Assembly (NCBI GenBank): GCA_029252405.1
Contig: JAQXBM010000067.1
Location: 1 to 56,718, forward strand
Reading direction: 5' to 3'
Source: Crocinitomicaceae bacterium
GTDB lineage: Bacteria > Bacteroidota > Bacteroidia > Flavobacteriales_D > Crocinitomicaceae
DNA: 56,718 nt
A model generated the notes under the pieces. The model made no database searches. It was given only the letters and a program-made list of their open reading frames with translations, and had not been told where the DNA came from. This document shows, in pieces, positions 45,967 to 54,313 of the stretch (positions within the stretch are counted from its first letter, which is position 1; every line of letters starts with the position of its first letter). A program made the translations under genes and the position numbers.

Positions 45967-46905
45967 ATGAAAGTAACGGTCGTAGGAGCAGGAAACGTAG
46001 GTGCAACATGCGCAAACGTATTAGCTCACAAAGAAATTGCGAATGAAATCGTATTACTAGATATCAAAGAAGGATTTGCAGAAGGTAAAGCATTAGATAT
46101 TTGGGAAACATCACCAATCAACTTGTATGATTCTCGTACGGTAGGTTCAACTAATGATTACTCAAAGACAGCAAACTCTGAAGTTGTTGTTATTACATCT
46201 GGGTTGCCAAGAAAACCAGGCATGTCTCGGGATGACTTAATCGCGACGAATGCAGGAATCGTGAAAATGGTAACTGAGAACATCGTTAAGTACTCGCCAG
46301 ACGCGAAAATCATTATCGTTTCAAATCCATTGGACGTAATGACTTACTGTTCTTACTTGACAGCGAAAATCGATTCAAGCAAAGTATTTGGAATGGCTGG
46401 AGTATTGGATACTGCCCGTTACCGTTCTTTCCTTGCATTGGAATTGAACGTTTCTCCAAAAGATATCCAAGCGGTATTGATGGGAGGTCACGGAGATACA
46501 ATGGTTCCACTTCCACGTTACACAACTGTGGGTGGTATTCCAGTTACTGAGTTGATCGAAGAAGATAAATTGAACGAAATCATCGAGCGTACGAAGTTCG
46601 GAGGTGGAGAAATCGTTAAGTTACTTGGAACATCTGCATGGTACGCTCCTGGAGCTGCTGCAGCGCAAATGGTTGAAGCAATTGTGCGTGATCAAAAACG
46701 TGTTTTCCCAGTTTGTACTTGGTTGCAAGGTGAATACGGATATAAAGATATCTATCTCGGAGTACCTGTAGTACTTGGTAAAAACGGAATCGAGAAAATC
46801 ATCCAACTACAATTGAACGAAGACGAGAAAGCTTTATTGGCTGAATCAGTTGAAGCTGTTCGTAACGTAATGGGTGTTTTAGATAATATGAACGTAGGAG
46901 CGTAA
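45967..46905 (+). CDS. mdh: Malate dehydrogenase
   Basis: Mdh oxidises malate to oxaloacetate in the citric acid cycle. The protein (312 residues) shows the NAD-binding loop VVGAGNVGATCANVLAHKEI (about 4-23), LLDIKEGFAEGKALD with the cofactor-selecting aspartate, SGLPRKPGMSRDDLIATNAG (about 79-98; substrate-binding arginines), VSNPLDVMTYCSY and the catalytic histidine in VLMGGHGDTMVPL (about 171-183). It is the LDH-like Mdh type. A strong terminator follows. Confidence 0.98.
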   Translation: MKVTVVGAGNVGATCANVLAHKEIANEIVLLDIKEGFAEGKALDIWETSPINLYDSRTVGSTNDYSKTANSEVVVITSGLPRKPGMSRDDLIATNAGIVKMVTENIVKYSPDAKIIIVSNPLDVMTYCSYLTAKIDSSKVFGMAGVLDTARYRSFLALELNVSPKDIQAVLMGGHGDTMVPLPRYTTVGGIPVTELIEEDKLNEIIERTKFGGGEIVKLLGTSAWYAPGAAAAQMVEAIVRDQKRVFPVCTWLQGEYGYKDIYLGVPVVLGKNGIEKIIQLQLNEDEKALLAESVEAVRNVMGVLDNMNVGA

Positions 46906-46926
46906 TCCGCGAATACGATTTTTTTT

Positions 46927-46969
46927 ACTCCTCTATCCATTCTATTTTGGGTAGAGGAGTTTTTTTTTT
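46927..46969 (+). terminator. Terminator of mdh
   Basis: ACTCCTCTATCC (46927-46938) pairs with GGGTAGAGGAGT (46949-46960) over 12 positions with one G-U, followed by nine T residues (46961-46969), about 22 nt after the mdh stop. Confidence 0.95.
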
Positions 46970-46997
46970 GATAGGATAAGCTAGTAATCACGAACAA

Positions 46998-47522
46998 ATG
47001 AATAAGTATAAAGAGGTGATTCTGCCAATTGTAGAAGAAGCAAATAGCAAAATCTTCAACTTTGCGGCAGTTCTAAGCGTAATGGGTATTGCCGTGCTTG
47101 CGAGTTCCGTTGGTTTTTTAGAAGTCAGCACCTTAAGAACAATTGGGGTAATTACAGGCTTGGGTTTAATGGTGTTGCCCTTTGCTTTGAGATTCGTGAT
47201 CGATAAGCACAAGAAGATAGGAGTAATCAGGTTTTCGGATCAAGAAATTTTAACGAAACTAAACGGTGACGAACCAAGAATTTTTGATGTTACTAAATTT
47301 GAAAAGTTTGAATTCACCATTGTAGATTTTGAAGGTGAGACGAAAGCAATCGATCTTGTAAGGTCTTCTAGAACCATGAATGTAAGAAGTGGAGCTGAGA
47401 ATCAGATTTTTTGGATCTTTGACAATGAGGAACATCTTCATCAGTTTAAATTGAGCAGCGAGTTGCATAAAAGACAAGTTGTGCAATTCTTAAAGAGCAT
47501 TCAAAATCAAATGAAGAAATAG
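46998..47522 (+). CDS. Unknown protein with two membrane helices and a PH-like C-terminus
   Basis: A 174-residue protein with two adjacent membrane helices (FAAVLSVMGIAVLASSVGFL, about 23-42, and TIGVITGLGLMVLPFALRFV, about 48-67), then a soluble domain of about 100 residues: KHKKIGVIRFSDQEILTKLN, FEKFEFTIVDFEGETKAIDL and IFWIFDNEEHLHQFKLSSEL. The beta-strand-rich domain ending in a helix looks like the PH-like domain found after paired helices in many bacterial membrane proteins. No function can be given. Its start lies 28 nt after the mdh terminator. Confidence 0.72.
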   Translation: MNKYKEVILPIVEEANSKIFNFAAVLSVMGIAVLASSVGFLEVSTLRTIGVITGLGLMVLPFALRFVIDKHKKIGVIRFSDQEILTKLNGDEPRIFDVTKFEKFEFTIVDFEGETKAIDLVRSSRTMNVRSGAENQIFWIFDNEEHLHQFKLSSELHKRQVVQFLKSIQNQMKK

Positions 47523-47565
47523 TAACTTCGTTCACTATGCCATGATATTCAAACGGCTGCTGAAG

Positions 47566-47660
47566 GTATCTCAAATCGAGGCTTTTCGAAAATTTCACTT
47601 CTGAGTTAACCGCTAGTTAATGATTAAGTTAAATTTTCGATATAACGATGAGTTGAGAAT
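47566..47660. repeat. Copy A of a dispersed hairpin-like intergenic repeat
   Basis: This stretch shares TCAAATCGAGGC, CTGAGTTAA, AGTTAATG, AAATTTTCGA and GAAGAGTTG/GATGAGTTG in the same order with 56191-56285. Inside it TCGAAAATTT (about 47586-47595) and AAATTTTCGA (47631-47640) are perfect 10-bp inverted repeats, and the outer ends (TCTCAAATCG / CGATGAGTTGAGA) also pair imperfectly, so the RNA or single strand could fold as a long stem-loop. The rest of the 47523-47711 gap shows no other feature. Confidence 0.7.
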
Positions 47661-47711
47661 TCTACAGCATCGATTTATGGAAATGGAACAGTTTTAGCAT
47701 CTACTATATAT

Positions 47712-49094
47712 ATGATGAAATACTTATTTATAGCTTTTGGAATAATTTTCGCGTCGAATCTCGTTCAGGCGCAAGATTCCGTGGTGGTGGTAATGGAATT
47801 AACTGACTCGAAAGATGATGGTAAAATCAATAATGCGCAAGCAACGCTAACCTATAATGGACAAAGTAAATTACGACCATCCTCAAATGGGTTAATTATT
47901 TTTGAAACAACCGTTGGAACGAACATCAATGCGAATATTACGCATAACGCTTACGAGTCTATTTACAAGACCTTAAAGATTTCTAAGAACTATAAATCCG
48001 ATTCCATTTTCTTCAGCTACGAAATGGATTTTAGGCTAAAAATTCAAAACATTGCAGGCGTTGATATCGTAGCTCCTGGAGTTCCAAAGATTATTTACAA
48101 ATCAAAACGCTTGCATGTTCAGGATTTTGAAGTCTTGGAAGATGGACGTTTGGTGCTTTTAACTTATCCTAAGCGATTGAAAAAGGGGAGTGAGCTCTTA
48201 TTGTATGACGGATCAAACGTGGTGAATACCTTCAGCGTTCCTGGTGTAGCAACTGATTTAGTGCGCGATTATCGCGGAAACCCACACGTGGTGTGTAAGG
48301 AGAATGTATTTGGAATTCATGTCGATAAAAACAAGATCTCCATTTCCAACCTTGATAAGGGTTACTTCACTAAATACGTTGCACCTATCGTAGATACGAA
48401 TACGTCAAAAATGTACTTCTCAACATTCAATCCTGATTACCCAGCGTTCGAGTATTATGCTTACGATCAACTCGATTCAACGTATTTGAAATTGATTGGG
48501 ATCGAGGACGAACTCATGATGGAACTCTACCGAGCGGAATACAAATGGGTAGATGTTCGAACGAAACTGTGGGCGAAGAACCGAGAGATTCAAACCGGAG
48601 TTGATGCAGAGATTTGGGTAGGAGCGAATTATTTTACGCAAAGCATTTATTACAAAGAGTTGTACGCGCCTTTGTTTCATAGAAATGACTCATTGTTCGT
48701 TTTCGATTATTACAAAGACAAGCAATACATCTACAGCGCAGAAGGAGAGAAGTTGGACAGTACGTCTTTGCTTCATCACTATCTCCCCAAAAAGACAGGC
48801 TGGCAAAAGCAGTTGATCCAAGATCGAACGACAGGTGAAATTTATGCGCTGTACGATCGTGCGGGATACAGCTACCTCGGATGGATTGATACGAAAACAG
48901 GAAATGTCACGGAACAAGTGAAACTTAACAAGCGCTACGCTGAACACATCAAAATTGATGGAAACTTCGTGTATTATGTCTACCGTGAATTCGAATCGAT
49001 TGATAAGAAGCATCTCTGGAAGGAACGCTTGCCGTATGATTTTGGAGCGGGAACGGTTTCTTTGCCGAATGAAAATATTGAATCAGAGAATTGA
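47712..49094 (+). CDS. Unknown exported protein, probable beta-rich fold
   Basis: A 460-residue protein with a signal peptide (MMKYLFIAFGIIFASNLVQA, cleavage after VQAQ). The N-terminal 100 residues, with GKINNAQATLTYNGQSKLRP and NGLIIFETTVGTNINANITH, look like a carboxypeptidase-regulatory or PEGA-like sandwich. The remainder consists of repeated strand pairs such as VQDFEVLEDGRLVLLTYPKR, YRGNPHVVCKENVFGIHVDK and DRTTGEIYALYDRAGYSYLG that could form a beta propeller. No T9SS sorting domain is visible at the C-terminus. I do not recognise the family. Confidence 0.72.
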   Translation: MMKYLFIAFGIIFASNLVQAQDSVVVVMELTDSKDDGKINNAQATLTYNGQSKLRPSSNGLIIFETTVGTNINANITHNAYESIYKTLKISKNYKSDSIFFSYEMDFRLKIQNIAGVDIVAPGVPKIIYKSKRLHVQDFEVLEDGRLVLLTYPKRLKKGSELLLYDGSNVVNTFSVPGVATDLVRDYRGNPHVVCKENVFGIHVDKNKISISNLDKGYFTKYVAPIVDTNTSKMYFSTFNPDYPAFEYYAYDQLDSTYLKLIGIEDELMMELYRAEYKWVDVRTKLWAKNREIQTGVDAEIWVGANYFTQSIYYKELYAPLFHRNDSLFVFDYYKDKQYIYSAEGEKLDSTSLLHHYLPKKTGWQKQLIQDRTTGEIYALYDRAGYSYLGWIDTKTGNVTEQVKLNKRYAEHIKIDGNFVYYVYREFESIDKKHLWKERLPYDFGAGTVSLPNENIESEN

Positions 49095-49120
49095 TTCTTT
49101 AATGCTATTCTCCTAATTAT

Positions 49121-49203
49121 TTGGGCGTTCCCCTTCCGCTGTCAGGGCGGGCTATCTTTCCAAATCCCTGCGGGCGTTTTCCATTCTATCCCTAACGCTT
49201 AAA
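49121..49203. repeat. GGGCGTTCCC-type intergenic repeat element
   Basis: The segment contains GGGCGTTCCCC (49123-49133), GGGCTATC (49149-49156), AATCCCTGCGGGCG and ATCCCTAACGC (49188-49198). From memory this order of strings (GGGCGTTCCC, GGGCTATC, ATCCCT.ACGC) is a highly recurrent intergenic element in Bacteroidota genomes. TTTGGGCGTT at one end and AACGCTTAAA at the other pair imperfectly, so it may fold as a hairpin between the convergent genes. The rest of this 159-nt gap shows no gene. Confidence 0.6.
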
Positions 49204-49253
49204 GCTGCAAATAGCTTCAGATCAACGCCTACTTTCAAGAAAATGAGCTCAGA

Positions 49254-50222
49254 TCATTTCATCTTCACCTCAATCATAATTGGCATGTGATCGGAATAAC
49301 CACCCAAGTATTTTCGTCCTCCGTACATTCTCTTTGGAACAATATTTCCCTTGTATGTCGTCAATAAAAACTCTGGTGTGTAGATTTCAGCGGTTTTCTT
49401 TTTGACCTTTGTTTTCTTCTTCAAAAAGGATTTCGAAACCAGCATGTGATCCAAAATGTGCCATTCACCTCTGTAATTGTGAGAACCTCCATACTTCCCA
49501 GATTTTTCCGTAATCAGTGGTTTTAACGATTCTGAGATCAGTTGTACGGATCTATTGTCAGGATAATCGTTCAAATCGCCCATAAATACAAGGTTCATTT
49601 TCTTATTCTCAGCGAGCACGGAATCAATGAATGCACTAGCGGAAATAGCGGCTACTAAACGCTTTGGTTCAGATTCTACTTGTCCGCCATAACGACTTGG
49701 CCAGTGATTGACCATGGTGAGTATGGTGTCTTTTTTATTTCCAGTTATCGACGTGAATTTCGCCCAAACAATATCTCGAGATGGAGAACTAGGTGCTGGC
49801 ATGTCAAATCGGATGATTCCTGAATCTTCTAATTTCAAGACCGTTTTATCGTAGATGATTGCATTGTCAATTCCGCGTTGGTCCAAAGATTCGAAGTGAA
49901 CAATGTCGTGTGTTCCTTTCATAGAACCACCATCAACAACATCTTGAACAACTTGTTTGTTTTCAATTTCGCACAGTCCCAAGATCATCGGAACCTGCAA
50001 AGAATCAACCACTTGGTTGATACGAGCGATTTTCGTTTTGTAGCGATCAGATGTCCACTCATACGATCCTTCGGGTAAAAATTCGTTGTCATTTTTCACT
50101 GGATGATCCAAGGTATCGAACAAATTCTCAACATTATAGAAGGCAATCGTGCGTGTTTTGGTTTGTGCATGAACATTCGAGATTAGAATGATCGAAAAGA
50201 GAAATATAAATCGCTGTAGCAT
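49254..50222 (-). CDS. Exported endonuclease/exonuclease/phosphatase-family protein
   Basis: Start MLQRFIFLFSIILISNVHAQ gives a signal peptide (cleavage after HAQ) and about 322 residues. The EEP fold is clear: IAFYNVENLFDTLDHPVKND (first motif, catalytic Asn and Glu-rich loop), MILGLCEIENKQVVQDVVDG (metal-binding Glu), TMVNHWPSRYGGQ (His), FMGDLNDYPDNRSVQLISES (Asp and Asn) and the C-terminal SDHMPIMIEVKMK (SDH). The family includes DNases, phosphodiesterases and sphingomyelinases; the exported form suggests extracellular or periplasmic nuclease or phosphatase use. Two of the frame's earlier residues (42 nt) are excluded because they would precede the signal. Confidence 0.9.
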   Translation of the reverse strand: MLQRFIFLFSIILISNVHAQTKTRTIAFYNVENLFDTLDHPVKNDNEFLPEGSYEWTSDRYKTKIARINQVVDSLQVPMILGLCEIENKQVVQDVVDGGSMKGTHDIVHFESLDQRGIDNAIIYDKTVLKLEDSGIIRFDMPAPSSPSRDIVWAKFTSITGNKKDTILTMVNHWPSRYGGQVESEPKRLVAAISASAFIDSVLAENKKMNLVFMGDLNDYPDNRSVQLISESLKPLITEKSGKYGGSHNYRGEWHILDHMLVSKSFLKKKTKVKKKTAEIYTPEFLLTTYKGNIVPKRMYGGRKYLGGYSDHMPIMIEVKMK

Positions 50223-50287
50223 GTAAGTTCTGTTTGTTGTAAAGTTACTATTAAAAATAAGCACAAATCGTCAAGATATTTTTTTTA

Positions 50288-50398
50288 ACCACAAGGATCA
50301 CAAGTCGAGCAGAGCTCTCTCACAAAGTTGCATTTGTATTGTTTTGACTATCATTTATTTTTTTGTGTCAACCAAAGGTTGATCCGTGTCTTTGTGGT
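50288..50398. repeat. ACCACAAAG-type inverted repeat in the endonuclease-wbqC gap
   Basis: ACCACAAGGA (50288-50297) and TCTTTGTGGT (50389-50398) are inverted arms with one mismatch, preceded by a T tract and enclosing CACAAAGTTG and TTTTTGTGT strings. In memory, AACCACAAAGG...CACAAAG elements like this recur across Bacteroidota intergenic DNA. It may act as the terminator of the wbqC operon. The 50265-50411 gap holds nothing else. Confidence 0.55.
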
Positions 50399-50411
50399 GA
50401 AGAAAGTTTTA

Positions 50412-51017
50412 TTACGGTCGTGGAATCAGCATATTTCTCGTCAACGGACCGATGCACATAATTGGATCAAGAATCGAGACTGTTTGCTTAAACCCTTCAT
50501 CCGATGGAAACACCTGAATATACGGCGCTGGTTCAAATGGAGTAGTGGTGCCTTTTCTTCCCAGAAGATCGCGTGGATCATTTTCAATGGGCGGATGAAA
50601 TTCAGAAGAATGTTCAATCGTCGTTTCTAAATCCAACCAAGAAATAATCCGCTCGATGATCTGCGTGTTGTATTTCAGCAAATTGTTTTCAGGATTCATA
50701 ATCAATTCCTCAACCTCCATTCCGTAGTAATCGAAAAAGGGTGCAGATTGGTACGCACTTTTGACCGAACGCCAATGTCGTGCCCGCCAATTCTCCGTAT
50801 TTGGAATAGAAACAAGATCCATGGACGTTTTCGAACCGTTTGGGCGAATGACAGGAATAGACAAGGACAACATCCCATTTGCTCCCAAAATATCACATCG
50901 ATTTCGATACGATTGCTTTGGGAAATGTTCCTTCGCCTCCAGAATTACGCGTTCATGCTGAGCAAACTCCCTGAAATAGGCAATGCTCCCAAAATACGTG
51001 GCAGGAAAAACGGCCAT
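50412..51017 (-). CDS. WbqC-family protein
   Basis: The 201-residue protein matches the WbqC-like family: MAVFPATYFGSIAYFREFAQ (N-terminal YFGSIAYF in place of YFPPIEYF), EHFPKQSYRNRCDILGANGM, LSIPVIRPNG, IPNTENWRARHWRSVKSAYQ, SAPFFDYYGMEVEELIMNPE and the final segment with YIQVF. Family members are found near O-antigen loci and, in Bacteroidota, beside lepB; biochemical function is unclear. Its ATG overlaps the lepB stop by one base, making it the last gene of the parA-wbqC operon. Confidence 0.88.
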   Translation of the reverse strand: MAVFPATYFGSIAYFREFAQHERVILEAKEHFPKQSYRNRCDILGANGMLSLSIPVIRPNGSKTSMDLVSIPNTENWRARHWRSVKSAYQSAPFFDYYGMEVEELIMNPENNLLKYNTQIIERIISWLDLETTIEHSSEFHPPIENDPRDLLGRKGTTTPFEPAPYIQVFPSDEGFKQTVSILDPIMCIGPLTRNMLIPRP

Positions 51018-52987
51018 TACTCAATTCCAGTAAACAATCGATCCCAACGAACTCCGCCAGCTGGATTTTTGGAGAACCAAACCATGGATGCTTTTCCAAC
51101 GATATGATCTTCAGGAACAAATCCCCAAACACGCGAATCCACTGAATTGTAGCGATTATCTCCCATCATCCAGTAGTAGTTCATTTCGAACGTATAGGAT
51201 GTCGTTTTCTTACCGTCAATGAGCACAGTTCCATCGCTTTTGACAGAAAGACTATGGTTTTCGTAGGCAGTAATTACTCGGCGATACCATGCGAGATTAT
51301 TTTTATCCAGCTTAATTGTCATTCCTTTCTTCGGAATTTGAACTCTGTTGAAATTCGTATAGCTGTTGGCGATGAACAAATCTTTCGGGTAGAACTTCGT
51401 ATTCGCAATTAAATCAGAATAATTTAAGGTATAATCGTCATTCCAAGAAGCAGGTTTGTTCAGACTTAAGTAATAAGTCGCGTTTAAATCTTTGTGCTTC
51501 TTTTTGATCTTTTTCAACTGATCCGCCGTTGCATAAATGATGTAATGGTACTTAATGCTGTCCATCCCTTTATCAAGATTGATATAAGATGAATCCATGT
51601 AGTAATCCTTTCGCGCCCAATTGTTCTCCATCCCTATTTCTTCCATAAACGTACCATACATATTGCTCTCGAGGTAAACGTCGTATTTCAGATTTGATTC
51701 AGGGAAAATTGGAGCTTTTTTATCGTTTACGTAGAGCTCAGAATTCTTGATCTCAATAAAATCACCAGGCAGTCCAACACAACGCTTAATGTAGTTTTCA
51801 CGCTTATCGACCGGTCTTGGAATAATACCGTAGTGTTCAACTACGTTGAATTGTTGTTCGTAAGAAGTTGCTCTCGGGTTGTTAACCTCGACATGTGTTT
51901 GTCCGTCGGCGATGTACTTTCGAGCTTTGCTCTTCCACGATTCGATATCTTCTACGTAGAACTTATCCAATCTCGACGATGTCAAGCGTCCAATTTCAGC
52001 GTTCAGATTCCATCCTGTATTCAAGCTGTCTGGTATTCTCGATAAGCTATCCTCGTAGAATTTTTGGATTTTGACTGCTTTACTCTTGATTTCTGGATCA
52101 GTTCTGAACAAGTAATAAGACTCAGTCAAAACGTAACCGTGATAATCGTGTCCCATTAAACCTGTTGGCATGCGTGGATCGTAAATCGCAGTATCTCCAG
52201 AAGGGTAGTTAAATACGACAACATCATATCGATCTACGTCTGTGTATCCGGGCAAACGAGTATACTCAGATGTCTCCCATCCAACATAGGATTTCACATT
52301 TATCCATGGAACAGTATTGTGCACCAATGGATAAGAAACAGGAGTAACTGGAACTTTCGCACCATATGCTAGTTTGTTTACGAATAAGAAATCTCCAACC
52401 AATAGCGTTTTTTCCATCGATCCTGTTGGGATTTGGAAAGGCTCAAACACGTACGTTCGAATGATACTCGCAGCGACTAAGGCGAACAATAAAGCATCTC
52501 CCCAATCTTTTACTTTTGTTTTCTTTCCAGGTTCAGCGCGTGTTACAGCAGCGATTCCAAGTGCAATTGCATGACCAATCACTGGCAAGCACAGGAATAA
52601 GATCAAATGATCTCCCCATTCTCGTTTACCAATATCTGCGCTGTTTGCCCAATTGGTATCGGGAAGAACCTTGTCCTGAGATTGTGCAATCTTGAACATG
52701 ATGATGTACGGGAAGAAAATTCCTTGAAGTGTATCAACTAAGCTGAAATACCCAAATTTACGGATGTATGATACGTTGGCTACGGCCCACATCACCAAGT
52801 GAACTCCAGGGAAGATCAACAGGAGACTCCAAAATGGTTTTTTTGCGCCAATCTTGAACGCTACGTAGTAATTGTACACTGGAATCAGTGCTTCCCACGA
52901 TTTTCTATCTGCTTGCTCGAAGCTTTTCCACCACATTGCGATGTAAGGATGAGCGAGAATAAATAGGTAAAAATAAAGTATGTTCAT
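51017..52987 (-). CDS. lepB: Signal peptidase I, expanded form
   Basis: LepB removes signal peptides from exported proteins. This 656-residue protein has an N-terminal membrane domain of about 150 residues with several helices (MNILYFYLFILAHPYIAMWW and others), then the S26 core. The catalytic serine is Ser190 in FQIPTGSMEKTLLVGDFLF, and the catalytic lysine is Lys401 in ENYIKRCVGLPGDFIEI. The Ser-Lys spacing is 211 residues, against 55 in E. coli LepB, because a large insertion (about 215-395) lies between them. The end carries MMGDNRYNSVDSRVWGFVPE and KASMVWFS. It is in the parA-wbqC operon, four bases before dapB. Confidence 0.95.
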   Translation of the reverse strand: MNILYFYLFILAHPYIAMWWKSFEQADRKSWEALIPVYNYYVAFKIGAKKPFWSLLLIFPGVHLVMWAVANVSYIRKFGYFSLVDTLQGIFFPYIIMFKIAQSQDKVLPDTNWANSADIGKREWGDHLILFLCLPVIGHAIALGIAAVTRAEPGKKTKVKDWGDALLFALVAASIIRTYVFEPFQIPTGSMEKTLLVGDFLFVNKLAYGAKVPVTPVSYPLVHNTVPWINVKSYVGWETSEYTRLPGYTDVDRYDVVVFNYPSGDTAIYDPRMPTGLMGHDYHGYVLTESYYLFRTDPEIKSKAVKIQKFYEDSLSRIPDSLNTGWNLNAEIGRLTSSRLDKFYVEDIESWKSKARKYIADGQTHVEVNNPRATSYEQQFNVVEHYGIIPRPVDKRENYIKRCVGLPGDFIEIKNSELYVNDKKAPIFPESNLKYDVYLESNMYGTFMEEIGMENNWARKDYYMDSSYINLDKGMDSIKYHYIIYATADQLKKIKKKHKDLNATYYLSLNKPASWNDDYTLNYSDLIANTKFYPKDLFIANSYTNFNRVQIPKKGMTIKLDKNNLAWYRRVITAYENHSLSVKSDGTVLIDGKKTTSYTFEMNYYWMMGDNRYNSVDSRVWGFVPEDHIVGKASMVWFSKNPAGGVRWDRLFTGIE

Positions 52988-52990
52988 TTT

Positions 52991-53713
52991 TTAAAATTTT
53001 ATCACATCTTGCATGGTGAAAGTTCCGTTCTTTCCTTGAAGAAACTCAGCCGCAATGACTGCCCCCAAAGCAAATCCTTCTCTGCTGTGAGCGGTATGTG
53101 AAAGTTGTATAGTGTCTATTGGTGATTCGTAAGAAACAATGTGTGTTCCTGGTACATCAGGTTTTCTGAAAGATGTAACAGGGAGTTGCCAAGGTTTTAC
53201 CTCTGGCGCTGACTCTTCGCCTAATTTCCACGATTCCAATCTGTCGTTTTCCAACATGATGTCATTTGCAATGGTAACCGCGGTTCCACTTGGAGCATCT
53301 AATTTGTGAACGTGGTGCGTTTCTTCAAGACTAGCAACATAGTCGGTGTGATTAGCCATCAATTTCGCTAATCGTTTATTGATGTCGAAGAATACATTTA
53401 CGCCAATGCTGAAATTTGAAGCGTGGAGCAGCGCACCTTCTTTTTGTGCGACCAAAGTCTTCACGTATGGAAGTTGCTCATTCCAAGCGGTAGTACCTAC
53501 TACTATAGGCGTGTTCTTGTCTAAGCAATGCTCAATGTGATGCACAGCAAACGACGGAGTTGTGAATTCGATAGCCACATCAATCTGAGAAAAATCCAGC
53601 TCTTCTATCGGGTTGTGGCTCGAGGCTTTCCCTTCAATTGTATGTCCACGAGAAATGGCGATCTCTTCGATGATCTTTCCCATTTTTCCATAACCAATTA
53701 GTGCTAACTTCAT
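52991..53713 (-). CDS. dapB: 4-hydroxy-tetrahydrodipicolinate reductase
   Basis: DapB reduces the DapA product in the lysine/diaminopimelate pathway. The 240-residue protein has the NAD(P)-binding LALIGYGKMGKIIEEIAISR (about 3-22), AIEFTTPSFAVHHIEHCLDK, NTPIVVGTTAW (about 69-79), the conserved NFSIGVNVFFDINKRLAKLM and the catalytic segment EETHHVHKLDAPSGTAVTIA (about 130-149, H-H pair, lysine). It ends SHTAHSREGFALGAVIAAEF. It lies between DUF5683 and lepB in the parAB operon. Confidence 0.97.
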   Translation of the reverse strand: MKLALIGYGKMGKIIEEIAISRGHTIEGKASSHNPIEELDFSQIDVAIEFTTPSFAVHHIEHCLDKNTPIVVGTTAWNEQLPYVKTLVAQKEGALLHASNFSIGVNVFFDINKRLAKLMANHTDYVASLEETHHVHKLDAPSGTAVTIANDIMLENDRLESWKLGEESAPEVKPWQLPVTSFRKPDVPGTHIVSYESPIDTIQLSHTAHSREGFALGAVIAAEFLQGKNGTFTMQDVIKF

Positions 53714-53755
53714 AGAGTACCAAAAATAACTGTTTAACGAGAGTCTACAAGAAAA

Positions 53756-54313
53756 TTAGTGAAAATTAAGAGCTAGAGTTAATCCTGGAGTTCGGCGAGC
53801 GAGAATAACAGGATCAACAGTCAAAGATAAATCCTCTGAAACGTCAAAATTGACAAAGTGTGCCTCGACACCTGCATCCGCTAATTGAAAGAGGTAAGCT
53901 GCGCCCACTGCCAAGATTGATAAATCCCTCCAGTTCAAATATTGATTATAAAGTGTAAGAATTCCTGCGTCATCATAAACAACTGATTCAGTAAAGTTTG
54001 TTCCATCAACATAGGAAAGGTATTGTCGATTGGAGTACTCTTTGCGGTATTTTTTCTGTTCACGCTGGTTGCTCACGAGAAAATAAGTTGTCGTTCCCAA
54101 GGCAGCGTAAATCAAAGGGACTTTCCAAAATGCTTTCTTTTTTCCCTTCGGCATTGCCAGATGATTGTAGACTTGTCCTGCTCCAGGCACAACAGCAGAA
54201 TATAAAATTGCTCTGCGAATAGAATGGGGCTTAACGGTATCACCAACGTATAAAGTGTCTTCTGCAAATGCAGAGGAAGAAATCAATAAAAAGAAGAAAA
54301 CGAGTCGTTTCAT
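53756..54313 (-). CDS. DUF5683 family membrane protein
   Basis: A 185-residue exported or membrane protein (signal MKRLVFFFLLISSSAFA). The domain reads SIRRAILYSAVVPGAGQVYN, HLAMPKGKKKAFWKVPLIYA, ALGTTTYFLVSNQREQKKYR and INWRDLSILAVGAAYLFQLADAG-type strings (here LNWRDLSILAVGAAYLFQLA), matching DUF5683. The pattern VPGAGQVYN with small helices suggests an inner-membrane protein with two or three spans. Its place between parB and dapB is conserved in Bacteroidota. Function unknown. It overlaps parB by 4 nt. Confidence 0.88.
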   Translation of the reverse strand: MKRLVFFFLLISSSAFAEDTLYVGDTVKPHSIRRAILYSAVVPGAGQVYNHLAMPKGKKKAFWKVPLIYAALGTTTYFLVSNQREQKKYRKEYSNRQYLSYVDGTNFTESVVYDDAGILTLYNQYLNWRDLSILAVGAAYLFQLADAGVEAHFVNFDVSEDLSLTVDPVILARRTPGLTLALNFH

